Shown here: piece by piece, positions 24,260 through 32,374 of the stretch
Layout of the letters: each line of letters opens with the position of its first letter
Numbering within the stretch: the first letter of the stretch is position 1
Source of the DNA: an uncultured Eubacteriales bacterium
Lineage (GTDB): Bacteria > Bacillota > Clostridia > Lachnospirales > Lachnospiraceae
Direction of reading: 5' to 3'
DNA: 40,991 nt
Assembly (NCBI GenBank): GCA_900315305.1
Contig: OMYS01000024.1
Coordinates: forward strand, 1 to 40,991
Position numbers and translations under genes: made by a program
The notes under the pieces: model-generated
Told to the model about the DNA's origin: nothing
Seen by the model: only the letters and a program-made list of their open reading frames with translations
Database searches by the model: none

Positions 24260-27200
24260 ATGAAGAAAAAACAGGTAATGGCACTTATGCTTGTGATGGC
24301 CCTTGCGGCTCAGACAGCCGGAGGCTCAGTTGCGGCATCGGCCAAGTCAAAGAAGACGACAGACAGCACCTCCTCGGTGAGCACTGATTCTGAAAATGAG
24401 AGCACCTCATCCGATACGAAGAGCACAGACTCCGACGTGTCGGGCAAGGACCTTGAGAACGCCATGGAGTCGGCGGCCGGCGTGACAGCCGATGGCGCCG
24501 CGAAGAAGGAGGAGACGGTCTACGTCTTCACCGACGCGAAGGGCAGCCAGAAGAAGATCACGGTTTCCAACTGGCTGAAGAACGAGAACGGCGACGATAC
24601 ATTAAATGATGAGACGACGCTTGACGATGTCGAGAATGTCGAGGGTGACGAGACCTTCAAGCAGGACGGCGACAAGCTGACCTGGGACGCGAAGGGCAAT
24701 GACATCTACTATCAGGGCACGACATCAAAGCAGGCCCCGGTCGGCGTTCAGATCTCCTATTACTTGGACGGCAAGGAGGTTGAGCCGTCTGATCTTGCCG
24801 GCAAGAGCGGCAAGGTCACGATCAAGATCAAGTACACGAACAGCCAGAAGGACGGAGATGTCTATGTTCCGTTCACGGCGATGACGGGTCTGGTATTTTC
24901 CAATGACAACGTCAAGAACGTCAAGGTCGACAACGGCTCCGTTATCTCGACGGGCAAGTCGACGGTTGTCGTCGGACTCGGCTTCCCGGGTCTGCAGGAC
25001 AGCCTTCAGTCTGTGAAGGACGACACGAAGGACATCATTGATCAGACGGACGCAAGCCAGGATATGAAGGACAAGGTTGATGACCTCGATATCCCGGACT
25101 CCGTTGAGATCACGATGGATGCGACAGATTTTGAAATGAACACCTGCATGACGATGGTATTCTCAAATCTGCTCACATCGGATGATGTCGATGATGACGA
25201 GGTGACATCTGACCACGACACCATGCTTGACGACATGGATAAGAAGGTCGATGAGCTTGTGTCGGACGGCGATAAGCTGGCGGACGGCGCGAAGGAGCTC
25301 TCGGACGGCGTGAAGTCGGCCGCAGACGGCGCAAACCAGCTCTCCGACGGTGCGGACGAGCTCTCCGATGGTGTGAAATCGTATACGGATGGCGTTTCCC
25401 AGGTTGATAATGGTGTCAGTACATTAAAGAGCGGAACTGATTCTGCGGCGAGCGGCGCATCGACGCTCTCAAACGGCATCAAGTCCTATACGAGCGGTGT
25501 TGATCAGGTAAACAGCGGCGCAAAGCAGCTCTCAAGCGGCGCATCCACGCTGAATGCAAACAGCGGTGCGTTAAACAGCGGTGCCGAGGCACTCTCAAGC
25601 GGCGCCGCATCGCTTGCTGCAGGCGCTGCGCAGATCGCATCCGGCGCTTCTCAGTTAAACAGCAATTCGGCGGCCCTTACGAGCGGTGCGGGCCAGGTCG
25701 CATCCGGCGCATCTCAGGTAAACAGCGGTGTCTCACAGCTCTCCGATGGCGCTGACACACTTCTTTCCGGAACGGAAGCGTACACGGACGGCGTGGGCCA
25801 GGTCAACAGCGGTCTGCAGACATTAAAGTCAAGCGTTGACGGCGCTCTCTCGGACGGCGCCCAGCAGCTCTCTGACGGTATCACAGCATACACAAGTGGC
25901 GTCTCAAAGGCGAAGGCAGGAGCGGATACTCTCCTTGCGGACAAGAACCTGCCGGCTCTTGAGACCGGTGCGAAATCCTTAAGCAGCGGCGTGAATGCCT
26001 ATGTCACGGGTGTGGATTCCCTGCTCGAGGGCGTTGCGCAGCTGAATGACGGCATTACATCTCTGACGACAGGCGCGACAAAGCTTGCGACGGCTGTCAG
26101 CACCAACGCGTCGAAGATCTCGGACGGCGCGTCCCAGATCTCAGGCGGTGCATCGAAGATCACAGCCGGCAACAAGACACTGCAGAGCGGCGTCTCCTCC
26201 TTAAGCAGCGGCGTCGATTCCTTAAACAGCGGCGTGTCTGCATTTTCATCGGCGGCGGAGGCTCTTCCGGATGCAATCGATAAGGCAGATGCAAGCGTTC
26301 AGGCGCTGAAGAACGGATCTGCGGCGGTCACAAGCGGTATTAACTCCGCAAAGAGCGGTGCCGATGCTATCAAGAGCGGCGCGGATTCTATTACGAGCGC
26401 GGCAAAGACCGATATGTCGCAGGTCAGCAGCCAGGCAGCCTCGGCGGGCGCTTCGGCAGGCACGGCGGCTGTATCCTCAGATGTCTCGGATGAGGTGAAG
26501 GCAGCCCTCAAGGCAGCGGGCTTCACCGATGAGGAGATCGCGAAGGTTGATCTCTCCGGCGTCAACAGCGCGGTATCCGCGGATGTCTCGAAGGCATCAC
26601 AGACGGCGGCTCAGACGGCCGCAGGCGCGGCGACAGGTGCGGCGGACAAGATCCTTGACGGCATCGAGTCCGGCTCCGAGCAGGTCAGCAGCGCAGCCTC
26701 TCAGGTGTCCTCCGGCCTGTCTCAGGCGGCGTCAGGCTCTCAGCAGGTGACGGACGGTCTCGGAACGCTTGATACATCGCTTCAGTCGGCGAAGACATCG
26801 ATGAGCGAGGCGCTCTCAACCGTGAAATCCTCGGTACAGGCGATCGTAAACGGCGCATCCCAGGTCAAGAGCGGCGCGGGCCAGATCTCAGACGGCGCGG
26901 ACGCGCTTCAGAGCGGCGCAGATACGGTGTCATCCGGCGCGAACACGCTGGCGGGCAGCACATCAGCCCTGACAGAGGGTGCATCACAGCTCTCTGCCGG
27001 TGCATCGCAGGTCCAGAGCGGTTTTGATCAGGTTGAAAACGGCGGCAAGGAGCTGCAGAAGAACGACGACACATTAAAGAACGGCGCGGCGCAGGTCGCG
27101 GCTGGCGTCACATCTGTAAAGGACGGCGTCCAGCAGCTGGACGACGGCCTCACGACACTTGACAACAGCTCGTCCCAGCTGACAGCCGGAGCGGCGAAGC

Positions 27201-27982
27201 TCGTCTCATCCTCGAATACACTGACGGATGCGGTCGACAAGCTCGCGGCAGGGTCCGCGGAGGTTGAGAAGAACAGCCTCTCGCTTGTCACAGGCGTCAA
27301 GCAGCTGTCGACCGGCTCGAAGACCCTGCTCTCCGGAACAGGTACGCTGGCAACAGGCGCTTCCTCACTGGCGACAGGCCTTCAGGCTTACACCGCCGGT
27401 GTCGCAAAGTTAAACAGCGGCGCGGACGCGCTCTCAAGCGGCGCCTCCTCTGCGGTTGCAGGAGCCTCTAAGCTGACGTCAGGCGTCAAGGAGTACACGG
27501 CAGGTGTATCACAGGTTGCATCCGGCGCAGGCACGCTGGCGGCCGGCACAGCGGCTCTCGCGGCAAATAACGGAACGCTGAACAGCGGCGCCGAGGCACT
27601 TGCAAGCGGTGCAAACCAGCTGGCTGCCGGTGTCGACACATTAAAGAGCGGCACATCACAGCTGGCCAGCAACAGTGCGGCGCTTGTCAGCGGCGCGCAG
27701 CAGCTTTCGAGCGGCGCGAAGACGCTGGCTGACGGTATGGCGAAGCTTCAGTCCGGCTCTGTCGAGCTGAAGGACGGCTGCGTCAAACTGAATGACGAAG
27801 GTATCAAGAAGCTTGCAGACATCTACCAGACAGATGTAAAATCTCTTGATGACAGGATCGTGGCACTTAAGAATGCGGCGAAGAATTATACGACATTCTC
27901 CGGTGCGACGAGCGATGAGAAGAGTACGGTGAAGTTCATTTACAAGGCGGACAGCATCACGACGGATGATTCCGATAACTGA
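24260..27982 (+). CDS. Giant secreted heptad-repeat protein (YhgE/Pip-like)
   Basis: A 1240-residue exported protein. A signal peptide (about residues 1-28) and a Ser/Thr/Asp-rich linker lead into a beta-like domain (about 80-330, with VPFTAMTGLVFSNDNVKNV). From about 335 to 1195 it is made of L-x-x-G-type heptads such as LSDGADELSDGVKS and LNSGASQLSSG, the pattern long seen in YhgE/Pip and similar surface proteins. It likely forms a long helical rod. The end has no membrane helix, unlike many relatives. Pairing with an MMPL exporter and TetR suggests a linked envelope function, as inference. GGGAGC lies upstream. Confidence 0.85.
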   Translation: MKKKQVMALMLVMALAAQTAGGSVAASAKSKKTTDSTSSVSTDSENESTSSDTKSTDSDVSGKDLENAMESAAGVTADGAAKKEETVYVFTDAKGSQKKITVSNWLKNENGDDTLNDETTLDDVENVEGDETFKQDGDKLTWDAKGNDIYYQGTTSKQAPVGVQISYYLDGKEVEPSDLAGKSGKVTIKIKYTNSQKDGDVYVPFTAMTGLVFSNDNVKNVKVDNGSVISTGKSTVVVGLGFPGLQDSLQSVKDDTKDIIDQTDASQDMKDKVDDLDIPDSVEITMDATDFEMNTCMTMVFSNLLTSDDVDDDEVTSDHDTMLDDMDKKVDELVSDGDKLADGAKELSDGVKSAADGANQLSDGADELSDGVKSYTDGVSQVDNGVSTLKSGTDSAASGASTLSNGIKSYTSGVDQVNSGAKQLSSGASTLNANSGALNSGAEALSSGAASLAAGAAQIASGASQLNSNSAALTSGAGQVASGASQVNSGVSQLSDGADTLLSGTEAYTDGVGQVNSGLQTLKSSVDGALSDGAQQLSDGITAYTSGVSKAKAGADTLLADKNLPALETGAKSLSSGVNAYVTGVDSLLEGVAQLNDGITSLTTGATKLATAVSTNASKISDGASQISGGASKITAGNKTLQSGVSSLSSGVDSLNSGVSAFSSAAEALPDAIDKADASVQALKNGSAAVTSGINSAKSGADAIKSGADSITSAAKTDMSQVSSQAASAGASAGTAAVSSDVSDEVKAALKAAGFTDEEIAKVDLSGVNSAVSADVSKASQTAAQTAAGAATGAADKILDGIESGSEQVSSAASQVSSGLSQAASGSQQVTDGLGTLDTSLQSAKTSMSEALSTVKSSVQAIVNGASQVKSGAGQISDGADALQSGADTVSSGANTLAGSTSALTEGASQLSAGASQVQSGFDQVENGGKELQKNDDTLKNGAAQVAAGVTSVKDGVQQLDDGLTTLDNSSSQLTAGAAKLVSSSNTLTDAVDKLAAGSAEVEKNSLSLVTGVKQLSTGSKTLLSGTGTLATGASSLATGLQAYTAGVAKLNSGADALSSGASSAVAGASKLTSGVKEYTAGVSQVASGAGTLAAGTAALAANNGTLNSGAEALASGANQLAAGVDTLKSGTSQLASNSAALVSGAQQLSSGAKTLADGMAKLQSGSVELKDGCVKLNDEGIKKLADIYQTDVKSLDDRIVALKNAAKNYTTFSGATSDEKSTVKFIYKADSITTDDSDN

Positions 27983-28018
27983 TTCTGAGGTTCGCCGCCG
28001 TACCTGCGGAGGTGTGAC

Positions 28019-28588
28019 ATGCATGCCATGTTTATTCTTTTGATATCGATAGCGCTCGCGCTGGGCATCTTTTCAGCGGCAGTGCAGCGCGGTGCGAATA
28101 TCGTGAAGCTTGACCGGAGAATGGCTGAGATGGGCGTTATTGCAGGTGCCCTCCAGCTTCTTGCGGCAGCCGCCGGGTACGGAATCGGACACTGGATTCT
28201 GAGCGGTGACATACAGCGAACGAAGAGTGCATTTCTTGCGCATGTTCTGGCAGGGGTTCTGCTGGCTGTCGTCGGGGCGCGGATGCTGATGGTCGCGTTT
28301 CAGAAGAAGACGCTCTTTGAGCACAGGATGGAGAAGATCGACATGAAGGCCGATGTGCTCCAGACCCTGAAGCTCTGCGTGAATTCGCTTCTGGCGGGTG
28401 TCGCGTGCGGTATCATGCGGTTTAATCTGCTCAGCGTGATCCTGACCGTTTTTGCGGCCACGGCGGTATGCTCGGTCATCGGGTATATCAGCGGGCGCGC
28501 GTATGGAGGAGAGCAGTCCAGCCGGATCGCGGATGCGGTCGGCGGCGGCCTCCTGTGCGCCGTGGGCGTGCTGCTGCAGATCCTGTGA
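28019..28588 (+). CDS. MntP-like membrane protein lacking the metal-site aspartates
   Basis: A 189-residue protein with six hydrophobic segments in two similar halves. It aligns along its length with manganese efflux pump MntP: GAVQ-like GALQLLAAAAGYGIGHWI, then CSVIGYISGR and GGGLLCAVGVLLQIL. In MntP each half has a conserved Asp (the SMDAFA and SLDAMA motifs). Here these positions read LALGIFSA and NSLLAGVA. Manganese transport is therefore doubtful. GGAGGTG precedes the start, 36 bp after the heptad-repeat gene, so they may be co-transcribed. Confidence 0.65.
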   Translation: MHAMFILLISIALALGIFSAAVQRGANIVKLDRRMAEMGVIAGALQLLAAAAGYGIGHWILSGDIQRTKSAFLAHVLAGVLLAVVGARMLMVAFQKKTLFEHRMEKIDMKADVLQTLKLCVNSLLAGVACGIMRFNLLSVILTVFAATAVCSVIGYISGRAYGGEQSSRIADAVGGGLLCAVGVLLQIL

Positions 28589-28601
28589 ATAATGACGGAA
28601 C

Positions 28602-28640
28602 AAGAGGTCCCGCCGGGTAGTCCGGCGGGACCTCTTTGTT
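28602..28640 (+). terminator. Terminator after the MntP-like gene
   Basis: Perfect 15-bp stem AAGAGGTCCCGCCGG / CCGGCGGGACCTCTT with a short loop, followed by TGTT. Confidence 0.85.
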
Positions 28641-28654
28641 GTATAATGTGTTTA

Positions 28655-28814
28655 ATAAATCAGCACCCCTCAGGAAACTGACGAAATCCGGACGGAGAGC
28701 TTGCTCTCCGGACGATTTCGGAAGTTTTCTGAGGGGCGGACAAGCGGCGAAGCCGCTCTGTCCGCCCACAACGAGGAACGCGAAGCGTTCCGAGTGAGGG
28801 GGTGCTGAATTATT
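28655..28814 (+). repeat. Family A element, reference full copy
   Basis: AATCAGCACC at the left and GGTGCTGAATTATT at the right. Three hairpins inside: CCCCTCAGGAAACT with AGTTTTCTGAGGGG enclosing a GGAGAGCTTGCTCTCC stem; GCGGACAAGCGGC with GCCGCTCTGTCCGC; and GGAACGCGAAGCGTTCC. No reading frame or transposase. It and the partial copies after it fill the 415-bp space before the ClC gene. Confidence 0.85.
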
Positions 28815-28945
28815 AGGCTTTATGGCTCTGTCCGCCCACAACGAGGAACGCGGAGCGTTCCGAGTGAGGGGTGCTGAATAATTGTGATCCATCGCTCTGT
28901 CCGCCCAAAACGCGAAGCGTTCCGAGTGAGGGGTGCTGAGTTATT
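28815..28945 (+). repeat. Two tandem partial copies of the family A right end
   Basis: Each unit (28815-28883 and 28884-28945) starts near GCTCTGTCCGCCCA, includes the GAACGC/GCGTTC hairpin and ends GAGGGGTGCTGA. They lack the left end and large hairpin. The second is shortened inside (CAAAACGCGAAGCG). Confidence 0.8.
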
Positions 28946-29003
28946 GTAATAGGGCAAGCTCTCCGGACAGCAGCCAAAAACAAAATGAGAAAGAGAGGAC
29001 CGC

Positions 29004-30464
29004 ATGCAGAAGGAAACAGGACTTTTTATCAAGAACTATATGCTGTATATCCTCCGGTGGATTGTTCTCGCACTGGTGATCGGCGTGATCTGTGGCGTTC
29101 TGGGCGCGCTGTTCTATGACGGCGTGGCACTTGTCACAGGACTCCGTGAGAAAAATGAATGGCTTCTCTACCTTATGCCGGCGGCCGGCCTCCTGATTGT
29201 GTTCATGTACGTGAAGCTCGATCTGGTCGGTGCCGGGACGGACACGATCATTGACGCGGCGCGGGACGGCGGCCAGCTGCGTTTCCGTCTCATCCCGGCA
29301 ATCTTCTTCGGTACGCTGCTCACGCATCTGACCGGCGGCTCCTCCGGCCGCGAGGGCGCTGCCCTTCAGCTGGGCGGCGACATCGGAAGCCATGTCGGGC
29401 GCTGGTTCCATCTCGATACGGATGATATGAAGATCGTGACGATGACAGGTATGGCCGCGTTCTTCTCAGCACTCTTCGGGACACCGCTCACGGCGACGGT
29501 GTTTGTTTCATTTTTCGTCGCGGTCGGACATGTATACTCAGCGGCCATGTTCCCGGGGCTGATTGCGTCCATCACGGCCTATGCGATCTCACGTGAGCTC
29601 GGGATGCAGCCGTTCCGCTTTGCGGTTGCGCTGCCGGACTTTCAGGTCATCATGTGCCTTAAGGTGATTCTTCTTGCGGCACTCTGCGGTCTTGTGTCCT
29701 CGCTGTTCATCGAGACGCTTCACCTGACAAAGCGGATGTACAAGCGCTTCTTCCTGAATCCGTACGTCCGGGTCATCGTCGGTGCGTGCCTTGTGATTCT
29801 GCTCACAAAGCTGGTCGGCACCTATGACTACAACGGCGCCGGGACAAATGTGATCAAGGCGGCGATTGAGGACGGTACCTCGCATCCGCTGGCATTCTTA
29901 TTCAAGATCATCTTTACGGCACTGACGCTCGAGTGCGGCTTTAAGGGTGGTGAAATCGTCCCGACGTTCTTTATCGGCGCGACCTTCGGCTGCGTGATGG
30001 GGCCGCTGCTCGGGATTCCGGCGACGTTCGGCGCGGCGATCGGGCTGACCGCGACATTTGCCGGCGCGACAAACAGCATCATCGCACCGATCTGCCTCGC
30101 CGTCGAGGCCTTCGGCGGGGGCGGCATCCTGTATTTTGCGATTGCCTGCGCGGTCGCGTTCACGACGTCGGCCTACGATGGCCTGTACGCGAGCCAGATT
30201 ATTGTATTTTCCAAGGTCTCGACGCACAGGCTCGATATGAAGGCCGGGCATATTCCTCATGAGCGCCCGCGCAGAGGTATCCGGAAGGCTGTGAGGGAGG
30301 CCGGTGAGGCCGCACAGGACCCGCGCACCTGCATAAAGGAGGAGCTGCACCGGGAGAAGAGAGAACGCGTCATGGAATTCGGACGCGAGCGGGAGGCAGA
30401 GAAGGCGAGAAGGCAGGCCGCGCAGGAGCAAAAGCAGCAGGAATCGGAAAAGCACGGCGAATGA
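29004..30464 (+). CDS. ClC-family anion channel/transporter
   Basis: A 486-residue membrane protein with about ten hydrophobic segments. GGSSGREGAALQLGG is the ClC motif holding the gating glutamate. It is followed by FFSALFGTPLTATVF and, later, GGEIVPTFFIGATFG, all family-typical. The usual first anion motif GSGIP reads GAGTD here, so ion preference (chloride, fluoride or other) is open. A hydrophilic, highly charged tail of about 70 residues rich in Arg and Glu is cytoplasmic and likely coiled. The start lies after GAGAGGA. Confidence 0.85.
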   Translation: MQKETGLFIKNYMLYILRWIVLALVIGVICGVLGALFYDGVALVTGLREKNEWLLYLMPAAGLLIVFMYVKLDLVGAGTDTIIDAARDGGQLRFRLIPAIFFGTLLTHLTGGSSGREGAALQLGGDIGSHVGRWFHLDTDDMKIVTMTGMAAFFSALFGTPLTATVFVSFFVAVGHVYSAAMFPGLIASITAYAISRELGMQPFRFAVALPDFQVIMCLKVILLAALCGLVSSLFIETLHLTKRMYKRFFLNPYVRVIVGACLVILLTKLVGTYDYNGAGTNVIKAAIEDGTSHPLAFLFKIIFTALTLECGFKGGEIVPTFFIGATFGCVMGPLLGIPATFGAAIGLTATFAGATNSIIAPICLAVEAFGGGGILYFAIACAVAFTTSAYDGLYASQIIVFSKVSTHRLDMKAGHIPHERPRRGIRKAVREAGEAAQDPRTCIKEELHREKRERVMEFGREREAEKARRQAAQEQKQQESEKHGE

Positions 30465-30479
30465 AAGGCAGAGAAACGG

Positions 30480-30517
30480 TTTCTCAGACAGAGACGGACA
30501 GGCCTCTGTCTGAGAAA
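30480..30517. other. Strong hairpin between ClC and LUD genes
   Basis: TTTCTCAGACAGAG / CTCTGTCTGAGAAA, a perfect 14-bp stem around ACGGACAGGC, with no T-run. Possibly a processing or attenuation element. Confidence 0.5.
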
Positions 30518-30546
30518 GTGATAGCTTCAGAGAAAGGAAAGAGACT

Positions 30547-31188
30547 ATGTGGGAATTTGAGCAGGTAAGAAATGAAAAGCTTGCGGCACGGGTTGTGAAG
30601 AACTTCGAGGCGCGCGGCTTCGAGGCATGCTATGCGGCGACGAAGGAAGAGGCAAAGGAGAAGGCCTTAAGCTATATCCGCCCGGACGATGTCATCGGCT
30701 GGGGCGGATGCTTCAGTGCGGAGGACGTGGGCCTTATGGATGAGCTCAGGAGCGATCGCTATCCGAACGCGATCGACCGCGACACGGCGAAGTCGCCGGA
30801 GGAGAAAAAGAAGATGATGCGCGCCATGTTCTCCGCGGACGTCTTCATCGGCGGGGCGAACGGCATCTCCGAGGACGGGCAGATCGTCAACATTGATGCC
30901 ACGGGCAACCGCGTCGCGGCCATGACGTGGGGCCCGGACACAGTGATCGTGATTGCCAGCATGGACAAGATCGCAAAGACGGTCGAGGATGCGATGGCGA
31001 GGGCGCGCATGATCGCGGCCCCGGTCAATGCACAGCGCTTTGCGATCGACACGCCATGTAAGAAGACCGGCTCCTGCGCGAACTGTCTCTCTCCACAGTC
31101 GATCTGCAACTATTTCCAGGTCATCCGCCGCTGCAATCCGAAGGGCCGGATCAAGGTCATTCTGTGCGGCGAAAAGCTCGGTTTCTGA
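30547..31188 (+). CDS. LUD domain protein (LutC/DUF162-like)
   Basis: A 213-residue LUD-family protein. The family is named for lactate utilisation, but many single-gene members have unknown roles. Seen here are VIGWGGCFSAEDVGL, ADVFIGGANGISEDGQIVNID and the ending with cysteines in CKKTGSCANCLSPQSIC, typical of stand-alone clostridial members. No lutA or lutB lies nearby. AAAGGAAAGAG precedes the ATG. Confidence 0.85.
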   Translation: MWEFEQVRNEKLAARVVKNFEARGFEACYAATKEEAKEKALSYIRPDDVIGWGGCFSAEDVGLMDELRSDRYPNAIDRDTAKSPEEKKKMMRAMFSADVFIGGANGISEDGQIVNIDATGNRVAAMTWGPDTVIVIASMDKIAKTVEDAMARARMIAAPVNAQRFAIDTPCKKTGSCANCLSPQSICNYFQVIRRCNPKGRIKVILCGEKLGF

Positions 31189-31196
31189 TGTGAGAT

Positions 31197-31246
31197 CCGG
31201 AAATGTAGGTCCTGTGCTTTACTTACATTTCCGGCGCGTGTAGAAT
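31197..31246 (+). promoter_or_regulatory. ddl-murF promoter overlapped by a perfect inverted repeat
   Basis: TTTACT (31218-31223) and TAGAAT (31241-31246), 17 bp apart. CCGGAAATGTA (31197-31207) and TACATTTCCGG (31224-31234) are perfect inverted arms; the right arm lies between the boxes. Confidence 0.5.
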
Positions 31247-31288
31247 GTGTGTGTCTATTTGCATGCTTTCGGAGGAGGAATTCATTTT

Positions 31289-32326
31289 ATGAGGATTGTA
31301 GTATTATGCGGCGGTATTTCCACAGAACGGGAGATTTCCATTGTGTCCGGAACCGGAGTCTGCAAGGCACTCCGCTCAAAGGGCCACGACGCGATCCTTC
31401 TCGACGTATTTTTCGGCGATGAAAATGCGGATCTCATGAACGCGTTTCCGGAGGAGTACGACGTCGACGAGGCCGCAGCGTATATCAGAAGCTTTGACAA
31501 GGACATCGCGAGCGCTGTCGGCAATCCGAACCGCACATTTTTCGGCGCCAACGTCATCAAGCTCTGCAAGATGGCGGACATCGTATTTCTCGCGCTGCAC
31601 GGCTCAAACGGTGAGGACGGAAAGGTCCAGGCCGCATTTGACCTGCGCAGAATCAAATACACGGGCACGGACTACATCAGCTCCGCGCTCGCTATGGACA
31701 AGGGACTCACGAAGATCATGCTCGAGGCAAAGCATGTGCCGACGCCGAAGGGCTTTACGATGACAAGAGCGTATGCCGATACGAATCTTGAGGCGCACGG
31801 CATGGACTACCCGGTCGTCGTCAAGGTCTGCTGCGGCGGCTCATCGATCGGCGTCTACATGGTTCACAATGAGGAGGAGTACGAGAAGGCCCTCGAGGAG
31901 GCGTTCCGTCTCGAGCCGGAGGTTGTCGTCGAGGAGTATATCAAGGGCCGCGAGTTCTCGGTCGGCGTGATCGACGGCCGCGCACTTCCGATCATCGAGA
32001 TTGCCCCGAAGGAGGGCTTCTACGACTACAAGAACAAATACACGGCCGGCGCGACGGTTGATACCTGCCCGGCAGAGCTGACCAATGACCAGACGAAGCG
32101 CATGAAGCAGTACGCGGAGGAGGGCTACAGGGCCCTCGGCATCACGTCCTACGGCCGCCTCGACTTCCTCATGAAGCCGAACGGCGACATGTACTGCCTC
32201 GAGGCAAATACACTTCCGGGCATGACACCGACCTCTCTGGTTCCGCAGGAGGCGGCCGTCGAGGGCATCGATTATCCGACCCTGTGCGAGAAGCTGATTC
32301 AGGTCTCGATGAAGAAGTACAACTGA
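31289..32326 (+). CDS. ddl: D-alanine--D-alanine ligase
   Basis: Makes the D-Ala-D-Ala dipeptide for cell-wall precursors. The 345-residue ATP-grasp enzyme shows VVLCGGISTEREISIVSG at the N-terminus, LHGSNGEDGKVQ, then EEYIKGREFSVGVIDG and the metal-binding FLMKPNGDMYCLEANTLPGMTP-type end. The start at 31289 is chosen because GGAGGAGG lies upstream and the family begins there. It is followed 48 bp later by murF, its pathway successor. Confidence 0.95.
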   Translation: MRIVVLCGGISTEREISIVSGTGVCKALRSKGHDAILLDVFFGDENADLMNAFPEEYDVDEAAAYIRSFDKDIASAVGNPNRTFFGANVIKLCKMADIVFLALHGSNGEDGKVQAAFDLRRIKYTGTDYISSALAMDKGLTKIMLEAKHVPTPKGFTMTRAYADTNLEAHGMDYPVVVKVCCGGSSIGVYMVHNEEEYEKALEEAFRLEPEVVVEEYIKGREFSVGVIDGRALPIIEIAPKEGFYDYKNKYTAGATVDTCPAELTNDQTKRMKQYAEEGYRALGITSYGRLDFLMKPNGDMYCLEANTLPGMTPTSLVPQEAAVEGIDYPTLCEKLIQVSMKKYN

Positions 32327-32374
32327 CGTCTGCGCATGCACTGTGCGGACTGGAGAAGTGAAGGAGGAAAAACA

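Noticed and set aside
25300..27780. Regular short DNA repeats that could suggest a CRISPR or tandem satellite
   Set aside because: The repetition follows the 7-residue protein pattern in one open frame, with varied codons and no constant spacers.
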